Assembly: GCA_963788185.1 (NCBI GenBank)
Contig: CAWBGE010000022.1
Coordinates: 66,582-130,581 of the forward strand
DNA length: 64,000 nt
Direction: 5' to 3'
Source of the DNA: CAIWHR01 sp963788185
GTDB lineage: Bacteria > Pseudomonadota > Gammaproteobacteria > Burkholderiales > Casimicrobiaceae
Positions 8,152 through 16,182 of this stretch are shown here, in pieces. Both the position numbers and the translations under genes were made by a program. Each line of letters begins with the position of its first letter. Position 1 is the first letter of the stretch. A model generated the notes under the pieces. The model saw only the letters and a program-made list of their open reading frames with translations. It searched no databases and was not told the origin of the DNA.

Positions 8152-8550
8152 TCAGGAAACGCGGCGTTTGCGCGGAGGGCGCTCGACCTGCGCCACCCGT
8201 ACGCGGAATTGCGGGACGGGCGACGTGACCGGAACGCAGGCGGGGTCGCAGACCGCGCTTCCCGCGCAGCAGTTCCGGGTGAGATAAGCGATAAGGTCGC
8301 TCATCACGGCGATGTTGGCGCTGTACCAGATGAAGCGACCGTCCTGCCGACCGACGATCAACCCGGAGTGGCTCAGCTCCTTCAGGTGGAACGACAGCGT
8401 CGCCGGCGAGAGTTCGAGCCGCTCCGCGATGTCGCCGGCGGCCAGCCCGGTTGGGGCGTGCTCGATCAGCAGGCGGAAGACCGCCAGCCGATGTGCCTGT
8501 GCGAGAGCAGCGAGCGCGCTCAATGCCTGCGGTGTTTTCATGCTCTTCAT
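8152..8550 (-). CDS. arsR2: Second ArsR-family repressor, C-terminal cysteine type
   Basis: This winged-helix regulator of about 132 residues has a recognition helix in LSPATLSFHLKELSHSGL. Its cysteines lie not in helix 3 but at the C-terminus, RNCCAGSAVCDPAC (Cys94, Cys95, Cys101, Cys105). The C-C-x5-C spacing equals the Cys95/Cys96/Cys102 site known from Acidithiobacillus ferrooxidans ArsR, so it probably senses As(III) by a different geometry from the arsR at 7698. It lies 40 bases after the chaperone gene and is the last gene of the arr operon. Two ATGs (8550, 8541) are possible. The basic tail PPRKRRVS is unusual. Confidence 0.85.
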   Translation of the reverse strand: MKSMKTPQALSALAALAQAHRLAVFRLLIEHAPTGLAAGDIAERLELSPATLSFHLKELSHSGLIVGRQDGRFIWYSANIAVMSDLIAYLTRNCCAGSAVCDPACVPVTSPVPQFRVRVAQVERPPRKRRVS

Positions 8551-8590
8551 GAGTGGATTTCGATGTGTGATTCGACGGGCATCGCCGTGC

Positions 8591-9226
8591 TCACGAACCG
8601 AGGGCGCGATCCACCTCCATCGCGACGAAGCGCTGGGTGAGGTCTGCCAATGTCCGGTAGTGATCGGTCTCGGCGCCATCCCTCAGCGCCGCGGCGAAGC
8701 GATCGACCCAGGGTGCAAGATGGCCGGCAAGGAACTGCTTGCGCAGTGCTTCCGTCGTGGCCAGCGCATCGAGATCGGCGTTGCGATGCGCCTCGTTCTC
8801 GCGGAACAGCAGCAGGTAGAGAAACTCGAGCTCGGCCGCGATGTGATCGGGCAATTCGCGGAAGTCCTCGCTGATGTCGAAGCCGCCTTCGCGGTAGAGT
8901 TCCAGCACGGCCATCGTCGAATTCTGCATCAGCGAGGATTCGCCGGTGAGCCAGACCGATGCGTAGGGCTTGGCCAGCGCGTCGACCGGCCCGAGAAAGA
9001 GCCGCGTGTAGTCGATCAGCAGCGTCTGCGGATCGCTGGCCGCGAACACCTCGCCCAGACGGCGCGCCTGCGCGGCGAGACCAGGGTCGATACGGGTTGC
9101 GGCGTCGTGCATGGTGTCGAAGACCTTCTCCTCCGCGAATTCCGGTCCGGGCTGGTAATAGCACGCAGCGAGCAGGCGGCAGAGCGTCTCGCGCGCCACA
9201 CCCTGCTCGGGGTCGAAATCGGACAT
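8591..9226 (-). CDS. arrD: TorD-family chaperone for ArrA
   Basis: This 211-residue, mostly helical cytoplasmic protein has the TorD/DmsD features YTRLFLGPVDALAKPYASVWL and the LPDHIAAELEFLYLLLF block. Such chaperones bind the Tat signal and help insert the molybdenum cofactor into one specific partner; the obvious partner is ArrA, two genes upstream. ATG 9226 is the first methionine, with GAGCC just upstream. It lies 66 bases after arrB in what looks like an arrA-arrB-arrD-arsR2 operon. Confidence 0.85.
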   Translation of the reverse strand: MSDFDPEQGVARETLCRLLAACYYQPGPEFAEEKVFDTMHDAATRIDPGLAAQARRLGEVFAASDPQTLLIDYTRLFLGPVDALAKPYASVWLTGESSLMQNSTMAVLELYREGGFDISEDFRELPDHIAAELEFLYLLLFRENEAHRNADLDALATTEALRKQFLAGHLAPWVDRFAAALRDGAETDHYRTLADLTQRFVAMEVDRALGS

Positions 9227-9292
9227 CCAGGCTCCTCGAACGAAATGGGGGCGGTTGCCCGCCCCCGAAGTGTAACCCTGCGACGGACGCGG

Positions 9293-10063
9293 TCAGGCGC
9301 GGGTGGTGTACTTGCCGACGTAGTGGACGTTGGGCTTGGTGCCGGCGTCTTCCTTGATGCGGAACGACTTCTGCGCCTTCAGCACCTTGGCGATCTCGGC
9401 GTTGGCGTCGTCCTGATCGCCGAAGATCCGCGCCTTCGACGGGCAGACCTCGACGCAGGCCGGCTGCATGCCGTTGCTGGTGCGGTGGTAGCAGAACGTG
9501 CACTTTTCCACGACCCCGGCCTTGCGGATCGGATCGACGTCGCCCGCGGCGAACTTGTTCATCATCGGCGTGGTCGCGCCGGCGGCCTTGGCCGTTGCCG
9601 CGCCGGACGTCGTGCAGCCCGGGATGATCGCCGTGGTGTCGGTCCACTGCGGCTGGGCGTCGCCCCCATGCGGATTGAAGCTGATCACGCTGTAGGCCTC
9701 GCCGTTGTGGCTGGCGTCGGTGAGCGACTTGTGACTGTACGGGCAGGCGTCCTGGCACATGCGGCAGCCGATGCACAGCTCGTCGTTGTGCATGGTGACG
9801 CCGTCCGGCGTCTTGAACATCGCCTTCGGTTCGACCGGGCAGGCTTTCACGCAGGGCGCGTCAGAACAGTGGTTGCACAGCACCGGCATCACCCAGTGCG
9901 TGGTGTCGGGAAACGTTCCTTCGGTCCGCATCATGAAGTCGGCCCAGTTGTGGCTCTGGCCGTCACCGCGGGAACGGGTGTTGTTCTCGGACTTGCAGGC
10001 GAACGCGCAGGCACCGCAACCCACGCAGCGCTGCAGGTCGATGACCATTCCTAGTCTTGCCAT
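9293..10063 (-). CDS. arrB: Arsenate reductase iron-sulfur subunit ArrB
   Basis: This 256-residue electron-transfer subunit has four [4Fe-4S] cysteine sets: CVGCGACAFAC, CNHCSDAPCVKAC, CIGCRMCQDAC and CTFCYHRTSNGMQPACVEVC. It would pass electrons from the quinone pool or a cytochrome to ArrA. There is no signal of its own, as expected for a subunit carried across the membrane with a Tat substrate. The start MARLGMVIDLQRC has GAGGAG 11 bases upstream. It starts 29 bases after arrA ends. The insert between sets 3 and 4 (ISFNPHGGD to AAGDVDPIRK) is long. No NrfD-type membrane anchor gene is adjacent. Confidence 0.87.
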   Translation of the reverse strand: MARLGMVIDLQRCVGCGACAFACKSENNTRSRGDGQSHNWADFMMRTEGTFPDTTHWVMPVLCNHCSDAPCVKACPVEPKAMFKTPDGVTMHNDELCIGCRMCQDACPYSHKSLTDASHNGEAYSVISFNPHGGDAQPQWTDTTAIIPGCTTSGAATAKAAGATTPMMNKFAAGDVDPIRKAGVVEKCTFCYHRTSNGMQPACVEVCPSKARIFGDQDDANAEIAKVLKAQKSFRIKEDAGTKPNVHYVGKYTTRA

Positions 10064-10092
10064 CTTCTTTCTCCTCGAGCTTGGGTTGGGGG

Positions 10093-12648
10093 TCAGGCCT
10101 TCTGGACCCGGACGCCGGTGAAGCCGCCATTGCGGGCGGTGGCGCCGGAGAGACGATCGTAGTCGTCGACCAGAATGTCGTTGTTGCTTCCGCCTCGCGG
10201 CGTGGCCTTCGCGAAGTCCTTCGCCGCGATCCGGCCGTAGGCCCAGTGGCCCTGGCCGTAGCACTTGGCGACGGTGCCGGACCGCACGCCTTCCCACAAC
10301 TTGAGCTTCACGACCATCGAGCCCGCCAGCGACGTGACCTTGACCATGTCGCCGGACTTCAGGCTCAGCCTGGCGCCATCCGCCGGGTTCATCTTCACCA
10401 CGTCGTCCCAGGACACGTCGCCCGGATCGACCTTCTTGAATTCCTGGTACCAGGAGAGGTTGGCCGACCGGCCCTCGCGGTTCAAGCGCGATTTGTAGTC
10501 GATGAAATCGAAGGGATACTCGGATGCGCTGCCGTGCCGCTTGGGTGGCTCGTAGTGCGGGACGAACGCCAGCTCGCCGCGAGCGACGTAACCCGATACG
10601 GTCAGGATGTCGTCGACGGTGGTCTCGTACTTCTTGGCATGCTCGAGCAGCCCCTTCTTCAGCGTCTCGCTGTAGAACTCGAACTTCTTGGTGGCGGTGG
10701 CGAACTTGCCGCCCCAGCCCTTCTTCAGCGTGTACTTCGCGCCGTTGAACATGCCCTTTTTACGGAAGTCGGCCCAGCCCGCGATCGCCGCGTCGCCCTT
10801 CAGCGGCTCCTTGGGCATCCAAAGCGGCGCGCTGGAGATCTTGGCGGCGATCTCGGCAAATTCCATGGCCGTCGTCGGCAGCTTGCCGGTTTCGGGGTCC
10901 TTGAACTCCTTCGAGTAGTAATCGAACAGGCTGGCGAAACCCTTGGCCTTGAGCTTTTCCGCCAGCAGCCACATCACTTCGGTCTCTTCCTGTTTGACGT
11001 CCCACAGCCGCTTGACGGCGCCCTGCTGGATCGACGCGTAGCCGTGACCGTTGCCCATGTTGCCGACGATCGACCAGCCCTCGGCCGAATTGAAGGTCGC
11101 CGGCAGCACGATGTCGGCGAACTGCGTCATCTCCGATGGGTTGGTGACCATGTGGACGAAGAACGGGACCTTGGCCATCGCCCTGTCCCAACGGTCGGCG
11201 CCGGTGCACGAGAAGTTGAAATTGGCCCACGAGCTGATGAACACCTTCGCTGCGCCCGGGTCCTTCAACATGCCGTTGGCGACGTTGTTGGTGACCACGC
11301 CGCTGCCGGGCCGGGCGTTCATCATCGCCGGCATGTCCTTGGCGCCGCGACCATCGAGCTTCTTGAACTTGCCGGCACCCTTGGCGATGTCGTCGAGATA
11401 AGCGTCGGACTTCGGGAACGCACCGGTCGGCACGCTGCTGCTCTGCCATACGCCACCCTCGACATCGATCGAGCCGAGCACGCCGTTCAACGCATGGACG
11501 GCCATGGCGCTGTAGGTGCCCCGCGGGTGCATGGCGGCACCCGGTCCCATCCAGACCGTGACCTTCGGCGCGGCCTTGCCCATCGCGCGGGCGACGCGAA
11601 TCGTCTGCGCGGCGGGAATCAGGGTTTCCTTTTCTGCCCACGCGGGTGTCTTGTCCTTCAGCTCCAGGTTCCACCACTTGACCAGGCCGCTGGTTTCCTT
11701 TTCGGCGAACATCGCCTCGTCCACGGCCTTGCCGGCGATGAACTGATTCCTGCCGTCCTTGAAATCGCCGACGAATTCCTTGTTCCAGAGCCCTTCAGTC
11801 AGCAGAACATGGGCGATCGCGCCGGCCAGCGCACCGTCTGAGCCCGGCTTGAGCGGCAGCCATTCATGCGCCTTGGCGGCGACATTGGACAGGCGCGGAT
11901 CGACCGCGATGACGGTCCCGCGGGCGACGATCTCGCCAAAGCGGTGAATGACGTTCGGCACCATGCGGTTGGACGCCAGCGGATCGCAGCCCCAGGCGAC
12001 CATGCAGTTCGTCTTCTCCAGATCGTAGTCGCGATACCCGAAGAAGCCCTGCGTGAGGCCCGGCCCCATCTTCTCCGCCTCGGCGCAGATGGCGCTGTGC
12101 GAGAAGTAATTGGTGGTGCCGTAGATCCTGGGCAACGCGCCATAGAGGAGTTCGGTGGATGTCGGCGAGTAGCGGCCGCGCATGTAGACGAGCTTGTGCG
12201 CCTCGTTGTTCCTGCGCAGCTCGATCATCTTGTCGGCGACGGTATTGAGCGCCTCGTCCCAGCTGATCGGCACCCACTTCGGATCGACGCCACGGCCCTT
12301 CTGCGGATTGGTCCGCTTCATCGGCACCTTGATCCGGTCCGGGTCGTAGACCTGCTGCGGGATCAGATGGCCGCGCGGACACACGTAGCCGTGATTGGAT
12401 TTCGACAGCGGGTTGCCGCGCACGCGCACCGCGCGACCATCCTGGACGAAGATCTGGATCGCGCACCACTGCGTGCAGCCCTGGCAGGTGCTGGCCACCC
12501 AGTCGCCCTTGGCGGGCCCTGCCGCCTTCGCAGGGCGCAGCGCCATCGCGCTGGTCACGGGAGCCGCCGTTTGCGTGGCACACCCTGCCACCAGCAGACC
12601 GCTGGTCGCCATCGACGCCTGAATGAAAGCCCGTCTCGTCAACTTCAT
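10093..12648 (-). CDS. arrA: Respiratory arsenate reductase catalytic subunit ArrA
   Basis: This 851-residue periplasmic molybdoenzyme of the DMSO reductase family begins with Tat signal RRAFIQASMATSG, followed by a lipobox-like LVAGC. The [4Fe-4S] ligands are Cys55, Cys58, Cys62 and Cys90 (CQGCTQWC...VCPRG) and the molybdenum ligand is Cys188 in SHSAICAEAEKMG. The motif at 157-160 is RGRY, the ArrA signature; arsenite-oxidising ArxA has GRGWG there. Lys193 and Tyr205 fall where the substrate residues of Shewanella ArrA are reported, and GQGHWAYGR near the C-terminus is Arr/Arx-like. It would reduce arsenate to arsenite as an anaerobic electron acceptor. Reverse function cannot be excluded from sequence. 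Confidence 0.85.
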   Translation of the reverse strand: MKLTRRAFIQASMATSGLLVAGCATQTAAPVTSAMALRPAKAAGPAKGDWVASTCQGCTQWCAIQIFVQDGRAVRVRGNPLSKSNHGYVCPRGHLIPQQVYDPDRIKVPMKRTNPQKGRGVDPKWVPISWDEALNTVADKMIELRRNNEAHKLVYMRGRYSPTSTELLYGALPRIYGTTNYFSHSAICAEAEKMGPGLTQGFFGYRDYDLEKTNCMVAWGCDPLASNRMVPNVIHRFGEIVARGTVIAVDPRLSNVAAKAHEWLPLKPGSDGALAGAIAHVLLTEGLWNKEFVGDFKDGRNQFIAGKAVDEAMFAEKETSGLVKWWNLELKDKTPAWAEKETLIPAAQTIRVARAMGKAAPKVTVWMGPGAAMHPRGTYSAMAVHALNGVLGSIDVEGGVWQSSSVPTGAFPKSDAYLDDIAKGAGKFKKLDGRGAKDMPAMMNARPGSGVVTNNVANGMLKDPGAAKVFISSWANFNFSCTGADRWDRAMAKVPFFVHMVTNPSEMTQFADIVLPATFNSAEGWSIVGNMGNGHGYASIQQGAVKRLWDVKQEETEVMWLLAEKLKAKGFASLFDYYSKEFKDPETGKLPTTAMEFAEIAAKISSAPLWMPKEPLKGDAAIAGWADFRKKGMFNGAKYTLKKGWGGKFATATKKFEFYSETLKKGLLEHAKKYETTVDDILTVSGYVARGELAFVPHYEPPKRHGSASEYPFDFIDYKSRLNREGRSANLSWYQEFKKVDPGDVSWDDVVKMNPADGARLSLKSGDMVKVTSLAGSMVVKLKLWEGVRSGTVAKCYGQGHWAYGRIAAKDFAKATPRGGSNNDILVDDYDRLSGATARNGGFTGVRVQKA

Positions 12649-12950
12649 CGTCCAGTCTCCTTAACCACGGTCAAGATCAAGACTCCAATCGCCGCGTGCT
12701 CGAGGATTTCGATGAATGTTCACGGAATTCCCTCCTGCGGCACACACTGTCTTCGTCCGCGGCCATTCGCCGCGGCAACGATGGCGCAGTGTTCCCTGAA
12801 CTCCGAATGTGCTCCTTGACGCAAGTCAATCACTTCCACGTTATTTGAAACATGGGATTGAACGATCACACGCGCATCTGCAACCAAAATAGTCGGGATT
12901 GGGCGTGGCATTGAGCGGGCCTCGGATGCGCGCGGCACCCTGACTTCGCT
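12649..12950. other. arr operon upstream region
   Basis: These 302 bases hold no supported gene. They contain the arrA ribosome site (GGAGA about nine bases before ATG 12648), an imperfect TTAAC-N4-GTCAA close to the gene, a CCGCGG-N7-CCGCGG stem near 12762, and the perfect Fnr/Dnr-type box at 12816-12829. The promoter presumably lies here. Confidence 0.5.
12816..12829. promoter_or_regulatory. Fnr/Dnr-type palindrome upstream of arrA
   Basis: TTGAC-GCAA-GTCAA is a perfect inverted repeat in the TTGAY-N4-RTCAA form bound by Crp/Fnr-family activators. A class II start would fall near 12781, leaving a leader of about 130 bases before arrA. It is one of three such sites in the window; the others are at 8084 and 34773. 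Confidence 0.6.
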
Positions 12951-13139
12951 GTGCCAATCGTGGTGGCCGCCGTCGAGGCGTTCCATGGTTGGAAGCCGAA
13001 CTTGCCGGCGCTGCTGGCCGACGTCGGCCACAAGGTCTCCGACGTGGCGGGATTGGAGCTGGCCTTGGGCGGGGCGCTGGCCGGCAAGCTACGGCCCGAA
13101 TGGTTGCGCGACACCTATGGGTCGTACAGCAGACCGACT
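12951..13139 (+). pseudogene. Remnant of a cation diffusion facilitator (CzcD/ZitB-like)
   Basis: The plus strand reads VVVAAVEAFHGW, then LPALLADVGHKVSDVAGL and a trailing RPEWLRDTYGS. This matches the second helix of CDF zinc/cadmium exporters, whose consensus is roughly SLALLADAGHxxSD with the metal-binding Asp and His, followed by the TYGY-type segment. Only about 60 codons remain: the first helix is incomplete and everything after TYGS is unrelated or out of frame, ending against arsM. It is best read as a decayed gene stranded between arrA and arsM. The match is from memory of the family. Confidence 0.6.
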
Positions 13140-13242
13140 ATGTCATTGGGTCAGACATGCACCATTCGTACACCGCCGCTACAGACAGAATCGCGCTGGA
13201 TTACGTCGGCAATCTGCGTCTTGCGGGCTGCATCCGAATCCG

Positions 13243-14094
13243 TCACTGCCCACAGCAGCCGGGTGCGCAACACTGCTGTGGCTTCACGGCGCGTACGAAC
13301 GCACTGATGAATTTGCCGTCGACTTCGCTGGCGATGGCGTCGGCGGCGATTCCTTCGGACACCAGAAAGGCGCGCGCGTCGTCGCTGCTGTAGATGCGCG
13401 TGGCTTCGATGTCGATGTTGCCGAAACCGGCAGCTGCGAGTTTGGTTCGGTACTCGGTCTCGGACAGCGCACCGGCCACGCAGCCGACCCACAGTTCCAT
13501 GCTCCTGCGAATGGCGGCGGGCATCTCGCCGCGGACAACCACGTCGGAGACTGCGAATCGGCCTCCCGGCTTCAGCACCCGGAACGCTTCGCGCAGCACC
13601 TGGTCCTTGTCGCCCGACAGGTTGATGACGCAGTTGGAGATGATCACGTCGACGGTGTTGTCCGGCAGCGGGATGTGCTCGATCTCGCCCTTGAGGAACT
13701 CGACGTTGGCAAGACCGCTCTTCAGCCGGTTCTTCTCGGCCAGCGCCAGCATCTCGTCGGTCATGTCGAGGCCATACGCTTTGCCACCGGGGCCGACGCG
13801 CTTGGCCGAGAGGATGACGTCGATGCCGCCGCCGGAACCGAGGTCGAGCACCGTCTCGCCCGGCTTGAGCTCGGCCAGCGCCGTCGGGTTGCCGCATCCC
13901 AGCGAGGCCTGCATCGCCGCTTCCGGCACGTCCCCCGCTTGCGCGGCGTCGTACAGGTCGGACGTGATCGGATCACAACAACTGGAGGTGCCGGGTGCGC
14001 TGCCACAGCAACCACCTTGCCCTGCCTGGGCTTTCAGCGCGGCCTGGCCGTACTTCGCCTTGACGACTTCCTTGAGATCGGCTGTCGGGAGCAT
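13243..14094 (-). CDS. arsM: Arsenite S-adenosylmethionine methyltransferase
   Basis: This 283-residue cytoplasmic enzyme methylates As(III) to volatile or exportable methylarsenicals. The SAM-binding motif VLDLGSGGGIDV is clear. The family's conserved cysteines are present: an N-terminal pair in GGCCGS and SSCCDP, then Cys in ISNCVINLSGDK and in MELWVGCVAGAL, and a C-terminal CCAPGCCGQ tail. The start MLPTADLKEVVKAKYG is preferred; codons upstream of it read a REP-like repeat. It stands alone on the minus strand between the CDF remnant and pgm. It complements Arr and ArsC by removing the As(III) they make. Confidence 0.92.
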   Translation of the reverse strand: MLPTADLKEVVKAKYGQAALKAQAGQGGCCGSAPGTSSCCDPITSDLYDAAQAGDVPEAAMQASLGCGNPTALAELKPGETVLDLGSGGGIDVILSAKRVGPGGKAYGLDMTDEMLALAEKNRLKSGLANVEFLKGEIEHIPLPDNTVDVIISNCVINLSGDKDQVLREAFRVLKPGGRFAVSDVVVRGEMPAAIRRSMELWVGCVAGALSETEYRTKLAAAGFGNIDIEATRIYSSDDARAFLVSEGIAADAIASEVDGKFISAFVRAVKPQQCCAPGCCGQ

Positions 14095-14146
14095 GGAGTG
14101 TCCTTTCGTTTCATCGCGCGGAAGGCGCATTCGCGCGCCATCACGG

Positions 14147-14172
14147 ATTCGCGGCTGAAGCCGCTCCCACAA
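14147..14172. repeat. REP-like repeat, copy 2 (single)
   Basis: ATTCGCGGCTGAAGCCGCTC followed by CCACAA is a single inverted-orientation copy of the family seen at 679, 17354, 20574 and 30854. It lies between pgm and arsM, 53 bases upstream of the arsM ATG, and has no partner arm. Confidence 0.8.
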
Positions 14173-14206
14173 CGGTGGCCATTTTGTCCTTCATCGCGCC
14201 GGATCA

Positions 14207-15850
14207 TCAACTCCCCAGCGCGTCGCTCACGATCCGTTGCGCGTCGCGGATGATTGCCTGCAGGTGCTCGGCGCTCTTGAAACTCTCGGCATAGAGCTTG
14301 TAGATGTCTTCGGTGCCCGACGGGCGGGCAGCGAACCAGCCGCTGGCCGTCGTCACCTTGAGGCCGCCGATCAGCGCGCTGTTGCCCGGGGCGCGCGTGA
14401 GCCGCGCGACAATGGGTTCGCCGGCCAATTCCTGCGCCTTCACGCGTTCGCCGGTCAGCATCTTGAACGCCGCCTTCTGCGCCTGCGTCGCGGGCGCGTC
14501 GATGCGCAGGTAGAACGAGTCGCCGTACTTCGCAGCGAGATCCTGATAGTGACGCCCCGGATCCTTTCCGGTAACCGCGGTGATCTCGGCCGCCAGCAAG
14601 CCGAGGACGATGCCATCCTTGTCGGTGGCCCACGCCGAGCCGTCGCGACGCTGGAACGAAGCGCCCGCACTTTCCTCGCCGGCAAAACAGATGCTGCCGT
14701 CCAGCATCCCCGCGGAGAACCACTTGAAGCCGACCGGCACCTCGACGCAACGGCGGCCGCGGCCGGTGACGACGCGGTCGATCATCGCGGAGGAAACCAG
14801 CGTCTTGCCGACGACTGCGCTTGCCGGCCACTGTGGCCGGTGCGTGAGCAGGTAGTCGATCGCGACTGCAAGGTAGTGGTTGGGGTTCATGAGTCCCACC
14901 GAGGGCGTGACGATGCCGTGGCGGTCGACGTCGGCATCGTTGCCCCACGCGATGTCGAAACGATCCTTGAGCGCCACGAGGCTCGCCATCGCATACGGAC
15001 TCGAGCAGTCCATGCGGATCTTGCCGTCGTGATCCAGCGTCATGAAACGGTACGTCGGATCGACTGCGGTATTGACGACCTCGATGTCGAGGCCATACAG
15101 ATCGGCGATCGGCCGCCAGTAGGCGACGGCGGCGCCGCCCAGGGGATCGACGCCGATCCTGAGGCCGGCCTTGCGGATCGCTTCCATGTCGATCACGGTG
15201 CCGAGATCGGCGACGTAAGCCGCCATGAAATCCTCGGCCGTCGTGGTGGGTGCGGCCAGTGCCTGGGCATACGGGATGCGCTTGACGTCGCGGTTGCCAT
15301 TGTCCAGCAGCGCGTTGGCCCGTTTGCCGATCCAGTCGGTGATCTCCGTGTCCGCAGGCCCGCCGTGCGGCGGGTTGTACTTGATGCCGCCATCCTGCGG
15401 CGGGTTGTGCGACGGCGTGATCACGATGCCGTCGGCGCGCGGCGCCGTGGACACGCGGTTCCAGACCAGGATCGCGCGCGAGATCACCGGCGTGGGGGTG
15501 TAGCCGTCGGCGCTCTGGAGGCGCACTTCTACGCCGTTGCCGGCCAGCACCTCGAGCGCGTTCTTCTCGGCCGGACCCGACAACGCGTGGGTATCCTTGC
15601 CGAGATAGAGCGGGCCGTGTATGCCCTGATTGCGTCGATGCTCGCACACCGCCTGCGTGATCGCGAGGATGTGCGCCTCGTTGAAGCTGCCGGCGAAGGC
15701 ATTGCCGCGATGGCCGCTGGTGCCGAAGGCCACCCGCTGTGTCGCCTGGCGCACATCCGGCGTTTGCGTGTAGGCGCGCAGCAGCGCGGCAATGTCGGTG
15801 AGCGCGTCGATCGGGGCCGGCTTGCCGGCGAGGGGGTGGGTCATGGTCAT
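14207..15850 (-). CDS. pgm: Phosphoglucomutase (alpha-D-glucose phosphate-specific)
   Basis: This 547-residue enzyme interconverts glucose-1-phosphate and glucose-6-phosphate. It has the phosphoserine loop TPSHNPP (Ser147), the metal loop GNDADVDRHG, the sugar-binding GEESAGASF and the phosphate-binding RPSGTEDIYK. The length equals that of the bacterial Pgm branch. ATG 15850 or ATG 15844 may start it; GAGGA lies just before the first and at better spacing for the second. The gene stands alone on the minus strand and no link to the arsenic genes is evident. Confidence 0.95.
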   Translation of the reverse strand: MTMTHPLAGKPAPIDALTDIAALLRAYTQTPDVRQATQRVAFGTSGHRGNAFAGSFNEAHILAITQAVCEHRRNQGIHGPLYLGKDTHALSGPAEKNALEVLAGNGVEVRLQSADGYTPTPVISRAILVWNRVSTAPRADGIVITPSHNPPQDGGIKYNPPHGGPADTEITDWIGKRANALLDNGNRDVKRIPYAQALAAPTTTAEDFMAAYVADLGTVIDMEAIRKAGLRIGVDPLGGAAVAYWRPIADLYGLDIEVVNTAVDPTYRFMTLDHDGKIRMDCSSPYAMASLVALKDRFDIAWGNDADVDRHGIVTPSVGLMNPNHYLAVAIDYLLTHRPQWPASAVVGKTLVSSAMIDRVVTGRGRRCVEVPVGFKWFSAGMLDGSICFAGEESAGASFQRRDGSAWATDKDGIVLGLLAAEITAVTGKDPGRHYQDLAAKYGDSFYLRIDAPATQAQKAAFKMLTGERVKAQELAGEPIVARLTRAPGNSALIGGLKVTTASGWFAARPSGTEDIYKLYAESFKSAEHLQAIIRDAQRIVSDALGS

Positions 15851-15905
15851 GTCCTCGGAAAACGAAATTGGTCCGCCTGTTGATCCGGCATGAATGGCAT
15901 TGAAA

Positions 15906-15954
15906 CGTTCGCCCTTAGACTGATGAAGGGCTCGACGGGCTCAGCCCGAACGGG
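15906..15954. repeat. Dispersed GACGGGCTCAGCCCGAACGG-type hairpin, copy 1
   Basis: The segment begins GTTCGCCCTT and ends CAGCCCGAACGGG, forming a long imperfect hairpin. A second member is at 44139-44189. It lies in the 332-base gap between pgm and the dsbA-like gene (15851-16182), where I see no gene or other signal. Confidence 0.7.
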
Positions 15955-16182
15955 AATGGATGCATCGCCTTGCTCAATCGACAGTATGCCGGAGCGGAAG
16001 CGGCGAGACATTGAACCAGGTTAAAACTGGGCGCGGCCGGGGTGTGGCACATCGCCGCAGATTCGAACCGCGGAGGGCACCCGGACCCAGCCTTCCATCA
16101 GACGCCGCGCATGCAGACGGCGGGAACGCGCAACTGCGTCATCGTGAGGCTTGCGCGAAGCACCGGAGCGGATTGCGAACTT

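Noticed and set aside
10093..12648. Arsenite oxidase ArxA
   Set aside because: The diagnostic position reads RGRY, the ArrA form, and an ArxA-type GRGWG motif is absent. A tree would settle it.
12661..12674. TTAAC-N4-GTCAA as a further Fnr-type box
   Set aside because: It has a mismatch in a core position and lies next to the arrA ribosome site, too close to the start codon for an activator.
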